A stretch of 64,000 bases of DNA from Rhizobium sp. SL86. GTDB taxonomy: Bacteria; Pseudomonadota; Alphaproteobacteria; Rhizobiales; Rhizobiaceae. The DNA lies in NCBI RefSeq assembly GCF_026672545.1, contig NZ_JAPPRJ010000009.1, positions 372,001 to 436,000 of the forward strand. Reading direction: 5' to 3'. The translations under genes and the position numbers were made by a program. Numbering within the stretch: position 1 is the stretch's first letter; every line of letters starts with the position of its first letter. Of the stretch, positions 1-8,036 are shown one piece after another. Under the pieces are notes generated by a model. It saw nothing but the letters and a program-made list of their open reading frames with translations. It had not been told where the DNA came from and made no database searches.

Positions 1-587
1 GGAGCGCCGGATAAAGGCAGGACACACCGGACGACATAGTCCGGCGCACCGGCCCGCCTTGCGGTCAGCACCGCCTCTCCACCGTAACCGCTGTCGGCGC
101 GGAGCCGGTGCAGCGTCAGGCCATGACCGGCATCTTCGGCCTCGCCGTCAAAGAGCCGCGTATAGATCGGCTCCAGCCTGCCAGACATGTCGCGTGACAT
201 GGTGGCTTGGGTAATCTCGAGAAAAATCAGGTTGTTGGCGAGGTTCAACTGGTCGAAGCGGGCGCTCAGCGCCTCGCTGTAGCCCTGCATTTCGGGCCAG
301 GCGAGATAGAGGTTCAGGCGCTCAGCCGGCCCATCCTTCCGCTGCTCGTGGAAGCGGATCATGTTGACCGGGACCGTGACGGTGTCGCTGCCGATCGCGA
401 TGCTGGCGTTGCGGGTGCTGTCGGTATGTCCGGCAAGAGCAAGTGTGCGGCCATACCAGTGGCCGGCGTAACTGATGCCGGTAGCCAGAAGTGCAAGCGC
501 GGCAATCGCTCCGGTCACCTTGGCGATCAGGGCATTCGACAAAAGGGGCTCATGCTCGCTGACGTGTGATGCGTGGCCCTGGCGCAT
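1..587 (-). CDS. membrane-anchored hypothetical protein, 3' end outside window
   Basis: This minus-strand frame is open from ATG at 587 to the window edge, giving about 195 residues without a stop, so the C-terminus is missing. GGAAGAAG sits five bases before the ATG. A short hydrophilic N-terminus is followed by one hydrophobic segment at about residues 20-40 (rich in Ala, Leu, Ile), then a hydrophilic domain, so it is probably anchored in the inner membrane with most of the chain in the periplasm. I recall similar single-pass anchored proteins of unknown function in Rhizobiaceae, but no catalytic motif is visible. A CtrA-like site and a hairpin lie in its upstream region. No function can be assigned. 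Confidence 0.7.
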   Translation of the reverse strand, partial: MRQGHASHVSEHEPLLSNALIAKVTGAIAALALLATGISYAGHWYGRTLALAGHTDSTRNASIAIGSDTVTVPVNMIRFHEQRKDGPAERLNLYLAWPEMQGYSEALSARFDQLNLANNLIFLEITQATMSRDMSGRLEPIYTRLFDGEAEDAGHGLTLHRLRADSGYGGEAVLTARRAGAPDYVVRCVLPLSGA

Positions 588-610
588 AGGCTTCTTCCGA
601 AGGAGGTGAC

Positions 611-638
611 GATGCGGGACTCACTGACGTCCCGTATC
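611..638. other. 10-bp stem-loop in leader of the 587 gene
   Basis: GATGCGGGAC (611-620) pairs with GTCCCGTATC (629-638) with one G-T wobble; the 8-base loop is TCACTGAC. It lies between the CtrA-like site and the start at 587, so it would be in the leader of that transcript. No T-run follows on either strand, which argues against a simple terminator. Confidence 0.5.
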
Positions 639-659
639 GTCATCATTCGGCGAGCTTGG

Positions 660-674
660 TTAATGATCGGTTAA
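660..674 (-). promoter_or_regulatory. CtrA-like binding site
   Basis: On the minus strand the sequence reads TTAA-N7-TTAAC, the CtrA consensus known from Caulobacter and rhizobia. It is 73 bases upstream of the start at 587 and points towards that gene, which would suit cell-cycle control of an envelope protein. This is motif matching only. Confidence 0.45.
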
Positions 675-711
675 AATCCGATGAGGGATCACGTTCGGCG
701 GGCGGCGATGG

Positions 712-1320
712 TTACTTGCGCACACTCGCCACCGCATTCGCGCGGCCATCCTGAAGCTTGACCCAGGCTGCCGGGTCCGAGGAGGACTGGCGCTTCAGAT
801 AGGTGTATTCCGTGTCGGACCAGAGCAGGACCTTGTTGCGCATGTTGTCGAGCACGAAATCGCCGCGGTCGGTGCGGACCGTCAGCACCGCATGGCCTTC
901 GCCGTTCGGCTGCAGCACGACGGTGATCAGCAGGTCGGCCGGGCTGAACCCCTGGCTGATGAGCATCTTGCGCTTCAACAGAACGAAGTCTTCGCAGTCG
1001 CCGACAGTGCGCGGATAGGCCCAGCGCTCCTCGACGCCATAGATTTCCTGGTCGGTCATCGGCGTAATCGAGGTGTTGACGGAAAAGTTGACGTCAAGGA
1101 TCTTGCGCCACTTGTCTTCGGTCAGCGTCATGGCGCCTTCATCGGAGACCGTCGGAACGCATTCGCTGCGATAGGTCTGACAGAATTCGTAGTGACCGAT
1201 CGGCGGGTTCGCCTTGCCGGTTATTTTCATTGCACCGGCTGCCGCGAAGGCGCCACTGGTGGACATCAGGGTCATGCAAAGGGCGGCGAGGCCGGTTCCG
1301 ATCATCTTGGCGTGAGACAT
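712..1320 (-). CDS. BTLCP-family transglutaminase-like cysteine peptidase
   Basis: The protein has 202 residues. A signal peptide covers about residues 1-27 (basic start, hydrophobic core, AFA-A cleavage region), so the enzyme should be periplasmic. The catalytic triad of the bacterial transglutaminase-like cysteine peptidase family is visible: Cys in GDCEDF, His in GHAVLTV and Asp in VLDNM. The family is often linked to c-di-GMP-controlled adhesin processing (LapG is a relative), but no LapD or large adhesin gene lies in the window, so the substrate is unknown. GGAG stands nine bases before the ATG. The upstream neighbour on this strand is a PilZ protein, about 600 bases away. Confidence 0.85.
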   Translation of the reverse strand: MSHAKMIGTGLAALCMTLMSTSGAFAAAGAMKITGKANPPIGHYEFCQTYRSECVPTVSDEGAMTLTEDKWRKILDVNFSVNTSITPMTDQEIYGVEERWAYPRTVGDCEDFVLLKRKMLISQGFSPADLLITVVLQPNGEGHAVLTVRTDRGDFVLDNMRNKVLLWSDTEYTYLKRQSSSDPAAWVKLQDGRANAVASVRK

Positions 1321-1871
1321 TCTTTTTTTCTCCCCGTTCGATGGGGAAAAGCTCTCACAGACGCCTTGATTGCTCGCGAAATTTACCAGTCAAAACAATG
1401 GCTTGTTTTATTAGAACATGTCTCGAATTCGCGTTGAATTCGATTGGAATTTGACTCAAGCTTGAAGGCAATTCGAGGCGTATTTGCCTCAAATGCGATG
1501 CAAAATCGGATAAAATGCCGATCTTCAGGCGGCAAGCTATTGAGACGAGCGGGCTTTTTCGGACGGGCTTCGCGCCGTCGCGTCACTGTTCCTCCGCGCT
1601 GCCGGAGGTTTCGGTGTTGGCGCACGCCGCCGTCCTCGACCGTCGAACAGCATTTCGACCGCCTCCGGAGCGTCAAATCGTGCGAAATCGAGGTCGAAAA
1701 AAGTGTGCCGGACCGAGAAAAAAGTTTCGGGGGGCGCTTCTTTTTCGCACAGGGGGCAAAATTGGGCCGGCAAAGTGGCCGTCAGTGATGCGGTCTGAGG
1801 CGGTGGTCAGCAGGCCCCATCCATCGCTGGACCCGCGTCTGGCAAGCGGGACGGCCGTGACAAACGCAGAA
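1321..1871. other. 551-bp intergenic stretch without a convincing gene
   Basis: The open frames here lack ribosome binding sites and recognisable products. The part at 1321-1530 is richer in A+T than its surroundings and holds a perfect dyad AAAACAA-TGGC-TTGTTTT (1392-1409), a GAGGC-N6-GCCTC dyad (1475-1490) and two GAATTCG copies. It probably contains the promoter of the peptidase gene starting at 1320. Confidence 0.5.
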
Positions 1872-1899
1872 ACGCCCGGCGGAAGATCCGGCCGGGCGT
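1872..1899 (-). terminator. intrinsic terminator of the PilZ gene
   Basis: ACGCCCGGC (1872-1880) and GCCGGGCGT (1891-1899) form a perfect 9-bp stem. Read on the minus strand it is followed by TTTCTGCGTTT and lies 26 bases after the PilZ stop codon. Confidence 0.7.
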
Positions 1900-1924
1900 C
1901 AGGTCGACAAAAAACAGGGATGGA

Positions 1925-2530
1925 TCAAAGGAACGCGCGCAGGCTCTCGCGGGTCTGCACATGGGCGAATTCAATCGCGACACCTTCGGCGAAGTGACGC
2001 ACGACGCGCCCGCGCATCTGGTTGAGGCTGACCACCGTGCCGATCGGCGGACGGAACTCGATATCGACGGCAGCGCCGGATAGAGACAGGTCCACCAGAC
2101 GGCAAGGATAACGCGTACCGTCTTCGAGGCTCAGTTCCGCACGGGTGATGCGTGGGGTGAGGCGATCGTGGCGGCGGTCTTCCGGCAGGCCGAGCTCATG
2201 GCGGTTGGCAAGCCAGGTTAGCTGCGCGGCGAGTTTCTCGCGTTTGCGGTCCGTCGCCGTCACCGACATGATGAAGCCGGTTTCGTAGAGCTGGAAAGCC
2301 TGGCCCTCCAGACGGCCAAGATGGTCGATATAGGCAATCACACGCTCGCCCACCCGCGGCAGGCCGACACAGGAAATCACCACGTCGCCGGGGGACATTT
2401 CCGTTGCGACGCACGGATATTCCTCACGGTTTGCCAGCATCAGGCGCCCCGTCATGTTCACCGAGACACGCTGAAAGCTACGCGGTGGCGGCGGTTGTGT
2501 GGAAGGAGTGGCGGCCTGGAAAGAAAACAT
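1925..2530 (-). CDS. tandem PilZ-domain protein, probable c-di-GMP receptor
   Basis: The protein has 201 residues from the chosen ATG. It appears to contain two PilZ-type beta-barrel domains. The C-terminal one (about residues 115-200) has the RHDRL arginine segment and the DLSLSG motif expected for cyclic di-GMP binding. The N-terminal one (about 20-100) has MSPGD at the matching position and a weaker arginine motif, so it may be degenerate. The N-terminus is proline-rich and there is no membrane segment, so it is cytoplasmic. A start 12 codons upstream at 2566 is also open; neither has a good Shine-Dalgarno sequence, and I chose 2530 because it opens directly on the domain region. Its output partner is unknown. 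Confidence 0.8.
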   Translation of the reverse strand: MFSFQAATPSTQPPPPRSFQRVSVNMTGRLMLANREEYPCVATEMSPGDVVISCVGLPRVGERVIAYIDHLGRLEGQAFQLYETGFIMSVTATDRKREKLAAQLTWLANRHELGLPEDRRHDRLTPRITRAELSLEDGTRYPCRLVDLSLSGAAVDIEFRPPIGTVVSLNQMRGRVVRHFAEGVAIEFAHVQTRESLRAFL

Positions 2531-2597
2531 CGCAGTCTTTCGTCTGTCGTGTTGCAGTCCAGACATACAGCCGGCGAGTTAACATATGGTTCTTGAT

Positions 2598-3185
2598 CTA
2601 GCGTCTGCGCGTCATACGTGCAGCATCGACCAGGCGCTGAAGAAGAGGGCGGATGTCGGGGCGGGTCAAGCCGGTGGACACTGCCTCTTCGGGCACATGG
2701 GTATCCGTTGCCGGCAACCAGTACTTCGCCTGCATGGATCCGAGCGAAAACACCTTGCCGATGGAAACCGATGTAAGTGGCAAAAGACAGCCCAGCAGAC
2801 GGTCGGCGAGCTTGCCGGACGAACGGATCGGCATCAGCAGCATCTCGCACGGCGTGTCGCCGAGAGCGTGCCGCATGGCTAGGCTGATAACGACGGCCTC
2901 CTCGGTTCGCAGCGCGGCCAGCGCGGCTTCAAGAGCCTTGTCGCGATCCGCCACCTGCCAGAGGGACAGAAACCGCTCATGACGCAGTTCCCGCCGGTAG
3001 AGTTCGCAGATCCGCGTGCCGGCCAGCCGAAAGAGAAGGTCCGGGCCGCGAAGTTCGAGCATGAAGAGATCCGGCAGGCGCCGGCGCAGGACAGCGGGGT
3101 CGAAATCCGAACGCAAGGGGGCGGACTGGCCGTGTCTCAGGCTGTTCCAATACTCATAGACGTCCTGCGTACGTTCGCTCTGCAT
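2598..3185 (-). CDS. PAS-domain protein (PAS_5 family)
   Basis: This 195-residue protein matches the compact alphaproteobacterial PAS_5 family: a central PAS-like fold at about residues 25-145 with no kinase, GGDEF or HTH output domain. Segments such as YEYWNSLR, RRLPDLFMLE and LAGTRICELYRREL are typical. The N-terminal charge and absence of signal peptide suggest a cytoplasmic sensor or adaptor. The start is taken at ATG 3185; a TTG three codons upstream is possible. It follows no gene closely and lies 31 bases before the PilZ start in the same direction, so the two may be co-transcribed. Ligand and partner are unknown. Confidence 0.75.
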   Translation of the reverse strand: MQSERTQDVYEYWNSLRHGQSAPLRSDFDPAVLRRRLPDLFMLELRGPDLLFRLAGTRICELYRRELRHERFLSLWQVADRDKALEAALAALRTEEAVVISLAMRHALGDTPCEMLLMPIRSSGKLADRLLGCLLPLTSVSIGKVFSLGSMQAKYWLPATDTHVPEEAVSTGLTRPDIRPLLQRLVDAARMTRRR

Positions 3186-3272
3186 CGATACCAACTGTCT
3201 CGTTCCGGGCCGGTTTCGGTCATCATGACCTTAACCATTCGTAAAGGAGCGAAATGCGTGCCAGTTGGCGGG

Positions 3273-3302
3273 TGCGGCGGTTTGCCGGAGCAAACCGCCG
3301 CA
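3273..3302 (-). terminator. terminator-like hairpin after the PAP2 gene
   Basis: TGCGGCGGTTTG (3273-3284) pairs perfectly with CAAACCGCCGCA (3291-3302) around loop CCGGAG. It lies just past the stop at 3311 on the minus strand. No T-run follows, so it may act through Rho or stabilise the 3' end. Confidence 0.5.
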
Positions 3303-3310
3303 TGGAGCGC

Positions 3311-5236
3311 TTAGCCGTCGATGCGCAGGCTGAGGCCGGTCTTGCTGTAGATCGGGGTCGTCTTGTAACCGTCGAGCACGATCTCGTCGAACGTGCCGTC
3401 AAGGGTTTCGGCCTTGATCAGGTTCAGCGTCTCGCCGGCCGCAGGCTTGTAACCCTGGGCAAAGCTCAGCATCAGGCGGCCGCCTTCGATGGTTGCAGCC
3501 TTGGCAACGGTGATGCCGCCGTTGTCCTTGCCGGCAAAGGCGACTTCGACAGCACCTGCCTTGCGGACGGCAAGATTGCCGGCCACGGCAAGCGGCTGTT
3601 CGGCGGAGATCCTGCCGCCGGCGACGTAAACGTCACCCTTGCCGAAAGCCGACTCGGAGGCCGCGACCACGGCGCCGTCTTCGACCAGAAGACCGCCGGT
3701 AAACGAGTTGCGGCCAGACAACGTCAAGCGGCCGCTGCCCTGTTTGTCCAGACGTCCGGCGCCGGCGATATCGTTCTTCCAGCTGTCTGCGGCATGGAAA
3801 CCACCCTTGGCAGCGTCCATGGCAACCGTCACGTCACCATCGAAGGCGCCGTAGCCATCGGCGGCAGCAAACAGGTTCAGGCATCCCCAGCCTTCCGGAT
3901 CGCTCATGATCGGGAAGCCGGAAGGCAGCGCCGTCGACTTCAAGACGACACGGCGCTGATCGGCCGAAAGATAAGGCAGGCGGGTTTCGAGCAGGGTCTC
4001 GGCGCCCTTCGGCACCACCGCAGGCTGATCCGCCTGGCCGATGCGCGGCAGGCCATAGGTGAAGCGCGGCGCGACGAAGGCGGCATTGGCGGCACGATCG
4101 GCAAAACGATCCGCACCGGCCGGCGCCGAATGCGCAAGCTTCATCAGCTCGGCAAAACTCGTTGCACCGGTCTGCTTGGCAATGAAGGTCTGCGTCTGCT
4201 CATACGCCTCGGTCTTCAGCGTCGCATATTGCGACCGATTGAGGTTGTAGGAGACGACGGCCATCGCCTGGATGCGACCGCCGATCACGTCGAAGGGCTG
4301 GTGCATGCCGGCCCGGATGCGGTTTTCACCCATGCGAACCGCACGGGTCACCATTTCCTGGTAACGCTGCGGCACGAGGTAGGCCATGATCAGTGCATCG
4401 CGCCAGGCTTCCGCCGTATGGCCGCTCGGGAAACCGCCGTCGCCGGCCGGTTTGCTGCTCTTGGCGGGCACCAGCTGCGGCACCACCCGTACCTCTTCGC
4501 TCCAGCGATAGGGGCGGGCATATTTGAAGTAACGTTTTGCCGGCTCGGTGGAGCCGTCCTCGCTGCCGGCCTTCACGAGATCGACGGCCTTGCCCATCTC
4601 GGTATTGCCCTTGTCGGAGCCAACGCCGCGATTGTTGCCCTTGTCGTCATATTTGACGCTGGTGGCATCGGCCGGCATCTCGGTGATCGTGGTGGTCTGC
4701 TGCACGCCCTTGCGCCAGGCATCCGCCAGCGGGCCGAGGCCGTCGCTGATGCTGACATTCTTGCCGCGGCGATCGTCCAGATAGGCTTCCTGATCGTCTT
4801 CCGGGGTGTTCGCCTTCGTCGTCTTGATGACATAGGCAAGGTTGGCTGCATGCACCTCCGGATGTTTCATGGTGCCGTCCGTGGCGCTCTTCGGCACGCC
4901 GTCCCAGTCCGATTTTGCAACGGCGGGGCAACCGTCCTTGGCTGGAGCCTCCTGATCGGCATCCACGAAGGGCGAGCGCGGCGTCCAGATGTCCAGGAAA
5001 CCGGAGAGAAGGCGGACCGCCGCATTGGTCTCGAGCGTCGAGAGGCAGGCATCGCCACGCTGGTTGCTGGCACCCGTATCGACATAGGCCGGAATGCCCT
5101 GCTGAACCGGAGCCGTATCGGCCTTGCCGAGACCAGCGGGCACGGGGGGAAGCGAGACCGGATCTGCGAAAGCGGGGCTCAGCGCAGTTGCCATAAGCAG
5201 GCTGGCTGTGAGGGAAGAAAGCGGAAGACGGATCAT
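3311..5236 (-). CDS. secreted PAP2-family acid phosphatase with autotransporter-type passenger tail
   Basis: The 641-residue protein starts with a signal peptide (about 1-24, ending AFA-D), so it is exported. The three PAP2 motifs are present in order: K-x6-RP in KRYFKYARP, PSGHT, and R-x5-H-x3-D in RIRAGMHQPFD, as in class A acid phosphatases, so phosphomonoester hydrolysis is expected. The C-terminal third (about 470-641) is different: it carries an autotransporter-associated repeat (SGRLTLSGRNSFTGGLLVED) followed by beta-helix-like sequence and the passenger-end pattern GTFDEIVLDGY. No C-terminal beta-barrel follows, so it is not a self-translocating autotransporter. AAGGA lies seven bases before the ATG. 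The substrate is unknown. Confidence 0.8.
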   Translation of the reverse strand: MIRLPLSSLTASLLMATALSPAFADPVSLPPVPAGLGKADTAPVQQGIPAYVDTGASNQRGDACLSTLETNAAVRLLSGFLDIWTPRSPFVDADQEAPAKDGCPAVAKSDWDGVPKSATDGTMKHPEVHAANLAYVIKTTKANTPEDDQEAYLDDRRGKNVSISDGLGPLADAWRKGVQQTTTITEMPADATSVKYDDKGNNRGVGSDKGNTEMGKAVDLVKAGSEDGSTEPAKRYFKYARPYRWSEEVRVVPQLVPAKSSKPAGDGGFPSGHTAEAWRDALIMAYLVPQRYQEMVTRAVRMGENRIRAGMHQPFDVIGGRIQAMAVVSYNLNRSQYATLKTEAYEQTQTFIAKQTGATSFAELMKLAHSAPAGADRFADRAANAAFVAPRFTYGLPRIGQADQPAVVPKGAETLLETRLPYLSADQRRVVLKSTALPSGFPIMSDPEGWGCLNLFAAADGYGAFDGDVTVAMDAAKGGFHAADSWKNDIAGAGRLDKQGSGRLTLSGRNSFTGGLLVEDGAVVAASESAFGKGDVYVAGGRISAEQPLAVAGNLAVRKAGAVEVAFAGKDNGGITVAKAATIEGGRLMLSFAQGYKPAAGETLNLIKAETLDGTFDEIVLDGYKTTPIYSKTGLSLRIDG

Positions 5237-5524
5237 GCCGAGGTCCTTCAGGATTGGCTATCGGGGCGAAAGGTCAATTAATTTATTCGTCATGGTGCCG
5301 AATGAATCTGGATGGAGCAAGACCGAGCTTTGCTGCACACTGCTCCCATTCGGGCGGACGCGGCCTTGCGCATAACGGAGGAACACGACAGTTTTTCAAC
5401 AAGCCGATTGTTGTTCATATTTTTCATCGCCGGCGTGTGCCTCTCACGGGCTTGTGGCCGAATGCGGGATTGTCAGACAGGGAGGCTGCTGTATGTCTGG
5501 ACGCCAGACGCAAAGGAACATTCG

Positions 5525-6328
5525 ATGGACGACTCGCCAAAGACACCGGGGCCGCATGCACCGGAAATGCATTCTGCCGGTGGCCGTGGCGTCGAACGGC
5601 CGACGGTCAACGAACCGGTGATGCGCGCGCGGCAACCGGCCATCAATCTGCCGCCGCTTCTCATTGCCGCCCTGGCGCTGCTCATCGGCCTTTATCTTGT
5701 CGAAACCTATCTCCTCAATGACGAGACCCGTTACCTTCTGCTCTACGAACTCGCCTTCACGCCGCTTCGTTACATCTATCCGCTGTCCTCGCAGGGCATG
5801 GAGTGGCTGTGGACGCCGGTGACCTATTCCCTGCTGCATGGCAGCGCCGAACATCTCGCTTTCAACAGTCTCTGGCTGGCAGCCTTCGGTGCGCCCGTGC
5901 TGCGTCGTCTGGGCGCGCTGCGCTTTCTCGTCTTCTGGGCCCTTTCGGCGGCCGCCTCGGCCTTCTTCCATGCCTTCCTCAACTGGGGCCAGGAGACGGT
6001 GCTGATCGGCGCGTCCGGGGTGATTTCCGCTCTGATGGCAGGTGCCTGCCGCTTCGCCTTTCCGCGCCAGGGGGGAGGGCTTGCCCGCGCCGACGTTCAT
6101 CACCTGCCGCGCCAGGGCGTGATCGAGGCACTGACGAATCGCACCGTCCTTGTTTTTACGCTGCTCTGGTTCCTGGGCAATGTCCTGATCGCCGTTGGTG
6201 TGCCTCTGGTGGGCGATGGGACCGGCGCCATCGCCTGGGATGCCCATATCGGCGGCTTCCTCTTTGGTTATCTGCTGTTTGCCGCCTTTGACCCTCCGGT
6301 CGCGGTTCGCCCGCGGACAGGTGTATGA
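5525..6328 (+). CDS. rhomboid-family intramembrane serine protease
   Basis: From ATG 5525 the protein has 267 residues and about six membrane segments after a cytoplasmic N-terminus of roughly 40 residues. The rhomboid active site is visible: His/Asn segment HLAFNSLWL in TM2, catalytic Ser in IGASGVIS in TM4 and catalytic His in HIGGFLFG in TM6. It should cut transmembrane substrates within the inner membrane. The frame is open 71 codons further upstream, but AAAGGAAC before 5525 and the domain length favour this start. Substrates cannot be inferred. It stands alone, 133 bases before a CBS-domain gene in the same direction. Confidence 0.88.
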   Translation: MDDSPKTPGPHAPEMHSAGGRGVERPTVNEPVMRARQPAINLPPLLIAALALLIGLYLVETYLLNDETRYLLLYELAFTPLRYIYPLSSQGMEWLWTPVTYSLLHGSAEHLAFNSLWLAAFGAPVLRRLGALRFLVFWALSAAASAFFHAFLNWGQETVLIGASGVISALMAGACRFAFPRQGGGLARADVHHLPRQGVIEALTNRTVLVFTLLWFLGNVLIAVGVPLVGDGTGAIAWDAHIGGFLFGYLLFAAFDPPVAVRPRTGV

Positions 6329-6461
6329 GTAAGTCGTTAACCACCCACGGAAACCTGTTGCATTTGACCGATCTGAGGCGCACCATTTGAAGGCGCCGGT
6401 GCCGCCGGCTTGGGGGAGCGAAGGCGGTGCGGTGCGAAGGGTTCGTCAATAGGAGGAATTG

Positions 6462-6896
6462 ATGCCTGTTTCCGTCAGACACATGCTGGATGCCAAGGGC
6501 CGGAACGTCATTGCCGTCACCCGCGACAAGACGATCGAGGAGGTGGCAACCATCCTCAATGAAAACCGCATCGGCGCGGTCGTCATCACCGCCCTGGAGG
6601 GCCGCATCGCCGGCATCTTTACCGAACGCGATCTCGTGCGTTGCGTCGCCGAAAAGGGCGCCGGCGTTCTCTCGCAGCCGGTCTCCTCTGCCATGACCAC
6701 CACCGTCACCCGCTGCCGCGAGGAAACCACGCTCAACGAGCTGATGGAGATCATGAGCAGCGGCCGCTTCCGTCACGTGCCCGTCGAGGACCAGGGTCGC
6801 CTGGTCGGCATCATCTCGATCGGGGACATCGTCAAGGCCCGCATCCAGGAAGTGGAAGCCGAAGCCGAGCAGATCCGCGCCTATATCGCGAGCTGA
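6462..6896 (+). CDS. tandem CBS-domain protein
   Basis: This 144-residue protein is made of two CBS domains (about residues 8-65 and 75-135), which together form one Bateman module that usually binds adenine nucleotides. The segments GRIAGIFTERDLVR and GRLVGIISIGDIVKARI are typical. There is no catalytic or membrane domain, so it is probably a cytosolic sensor acting on another protein. The ATG at 6462 has AGGAGG five bases upstream; a TTG directly before it is unlikely. Stand-alone CBS proteins of this length are common in rhizobia, and the target is unknown. Confidence 0.88.
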   Translation: MPVSVRHMLDAKGRNVIAVTRDKTIEEVATILNENRIGAVVITALEGRIAGIFTERDLVRCVAEKGAGVLSQPVSSAMTTTVTRCREETTLNELMEIMSSGRFRHVPVEDQGRLVGIISIGDIVKARIQEVEAEAEQIRAYIAS

Positions 6897-6933
6897 CCAT
6901 CGACGGTCCAATCGCCGGTCATTGCCCCAAAGC

Positions 6934-6962
6934 GGCGTGCGCGGCCGAAAGCTCCGCACGCC
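6934..6962. terminator. hairpin between convergent genes
   Basis: GGCGTGCG (6934-6941) pairs with CGCACGCC (6955-6962). It lies between the converging CBS and patatin genes and could serve both. No strong T-run follows. Confidence 0.4.
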
Positions 6963-6963
6963 C

Positions 6964-7926
6964 TCAGGCGAAGGCGAAGACTTCCTGCATGCGCTTCAGT
7001 TCGGCAATCCGCGTCTGTGCTTCGTTGTAACCGCGTTCGATCGCTTCGCCGGCACGGTGGAACTCCGAAAGCCCGATGTCGCTGAGGCGCGGATGCAGCG
7101 CCAGATCCGGCGGATCGCCGGCCAGCCGCGCGCGTGAGATCCGCTCCTGGATGATGTTGAAAGCCTGCACCATGACGCTCGGCATGCCGAGTTTGGCCTC
7201 ATGCACCTTCGTGTGCTGGCCTTCGATCACCGGCTGTACGCTGGCATTGTGTTTGACGACGGCGGACCGGCCGAAAATATCGTAGTTGAGGTTGACCGCC
7301 ACAACGAGCGGCTGCTCGTAAGCGCGACAGACAGAACTCGGGACAGGATTGACCAGAGCGCCGTCCACCAGGGTGCGGTTGTTGCATTTGACCGGCTCGA
7401 AAATGCCGGGGAGCGCGTAGGAGGCCCGCAGGCCCGTGATCAGGGAACCGCTGGTGATCCAGACCTCGTGCCCGCTGTGCAGTTCCGTCGCAACGGCGAC
7501 GAAGGGGCGGTCCAGGTCTTCGATGGCGATGTCGGACAGGTGTTCCTGCATGCGTTTTGTCAGGCGCATGCCGCCGAGCAGGCCGCCGCCGCCGATCGTC
7601 AGGTCGAGTAGTCCTGCAATACGCCGCATCGTCAGCGACCGGGCAAACCCCTCGAGTTCATCAAGTTTGCCGGCGAGATAGCAGCCACCGACCAGCGCGC
7701 CGATCGAGGTGCCCGCAATCATGCCGACTTCGATCCCCGCCTCGTCGAGCGCCTTCAGCACACCGATATGAGCCCAGCCCCGTGCCGCACCGCCACCGAG
7801 CGCCAGCGCCAGCTTTGCCTTTCGCTGAGGTTTGGCCGGAGCCGTCTCCGTGCCCGTCGGGGTTCCGGCACCATGATCGTTCGTGTTGCCTTGTGGTTCG
7901 CTGCGATTCCAGGTCCAGTTCAGCAT
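6964..7926 (-). CDS. patatin-like phospholipase (RssA-type)
   Basis: The protein has 320 residues with a patatin domain from about 40 to 240. Key elements are the oxyanion-hole motif GGGAARG, the nucleophile Ser in GTSIG and the catalytic Asp in DGALVNP, so a Ser-Asp dyad lipid acyl hydrolase is expected. The first 35 residues are low-complexity and hydrophilic, with no signal peptide, so the enzyme is cytoplasmic or peripherally membrane-bound. It lies downstream of hisI in the same direction, separated by about 110 bases and a small hairpin. The substrate (phospholipid or other ester) is not known. Confidence 0.88.
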   Translation of the reverse strand: MLNWTWNRSEPQGNTNDHGAGTPTGTETAPAKPQRKAKLALALGGGAARGWAHIGVLKALDEAGIEVGMIAGTSIGALVGGCYLAGKLDELEGFARSLTMRRIAGLLDLTIGGGGLLGGMRLTKRMQEHLSDIAIEDLDRPFVAVATELHSGHEVWITSGSLITGLRASYALPGIFEPVKCNNRTLVDGALVNPVPSSVCRAYEQPLVVAVNLNYDIFGRSAVVKHNASVQPVIEGQHTKVHEAKLGMPSVMVQAFNIIQERISRARLAGDPPDLALHPRLSDIGLSEFHRAGEAIERGYNEAQTRIAELKRMQEVFAFA

Positions 7927-8020
7927 TTCGTTCCCGTCCTCAAGGCGAAAAGCGCCGGACGTTCATTTAACGCCGACATTCGTTTCCAATCCGTTGATCT
8001 GCAGCGGGAGTGACAAAATA

Positions 8021-8036
8021 CTAGGCAAATGCCTAG
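8021..8036 (-). terminator. short palindrome overlapping the hisI stop
   Basis: CTAGGCA (8021-8027) and TGCCTAG (8030-8036) form a 7-bp dyad that includes the hisI stop codon. On the minus strand it is followed by TATTTTG, so it could be a weak terminator; the 2-base spacer makes the hairpin tight. Confidence 0.35.

Noticed and set aside
3254..5281. Long plus-strand frame of 675 codons
   Set aside because: It is the mirror of the PAP2 gene, has Arg/Gly/His-rich sequence with no fold signature, and the minus-strand product has complete catalytic motifs.
5490..5505. Shared CTGTATGTCTGGAC before the rhomboid and PilZ genes
   Set aside because: A 14-base match is expected by chance in a window of this size.
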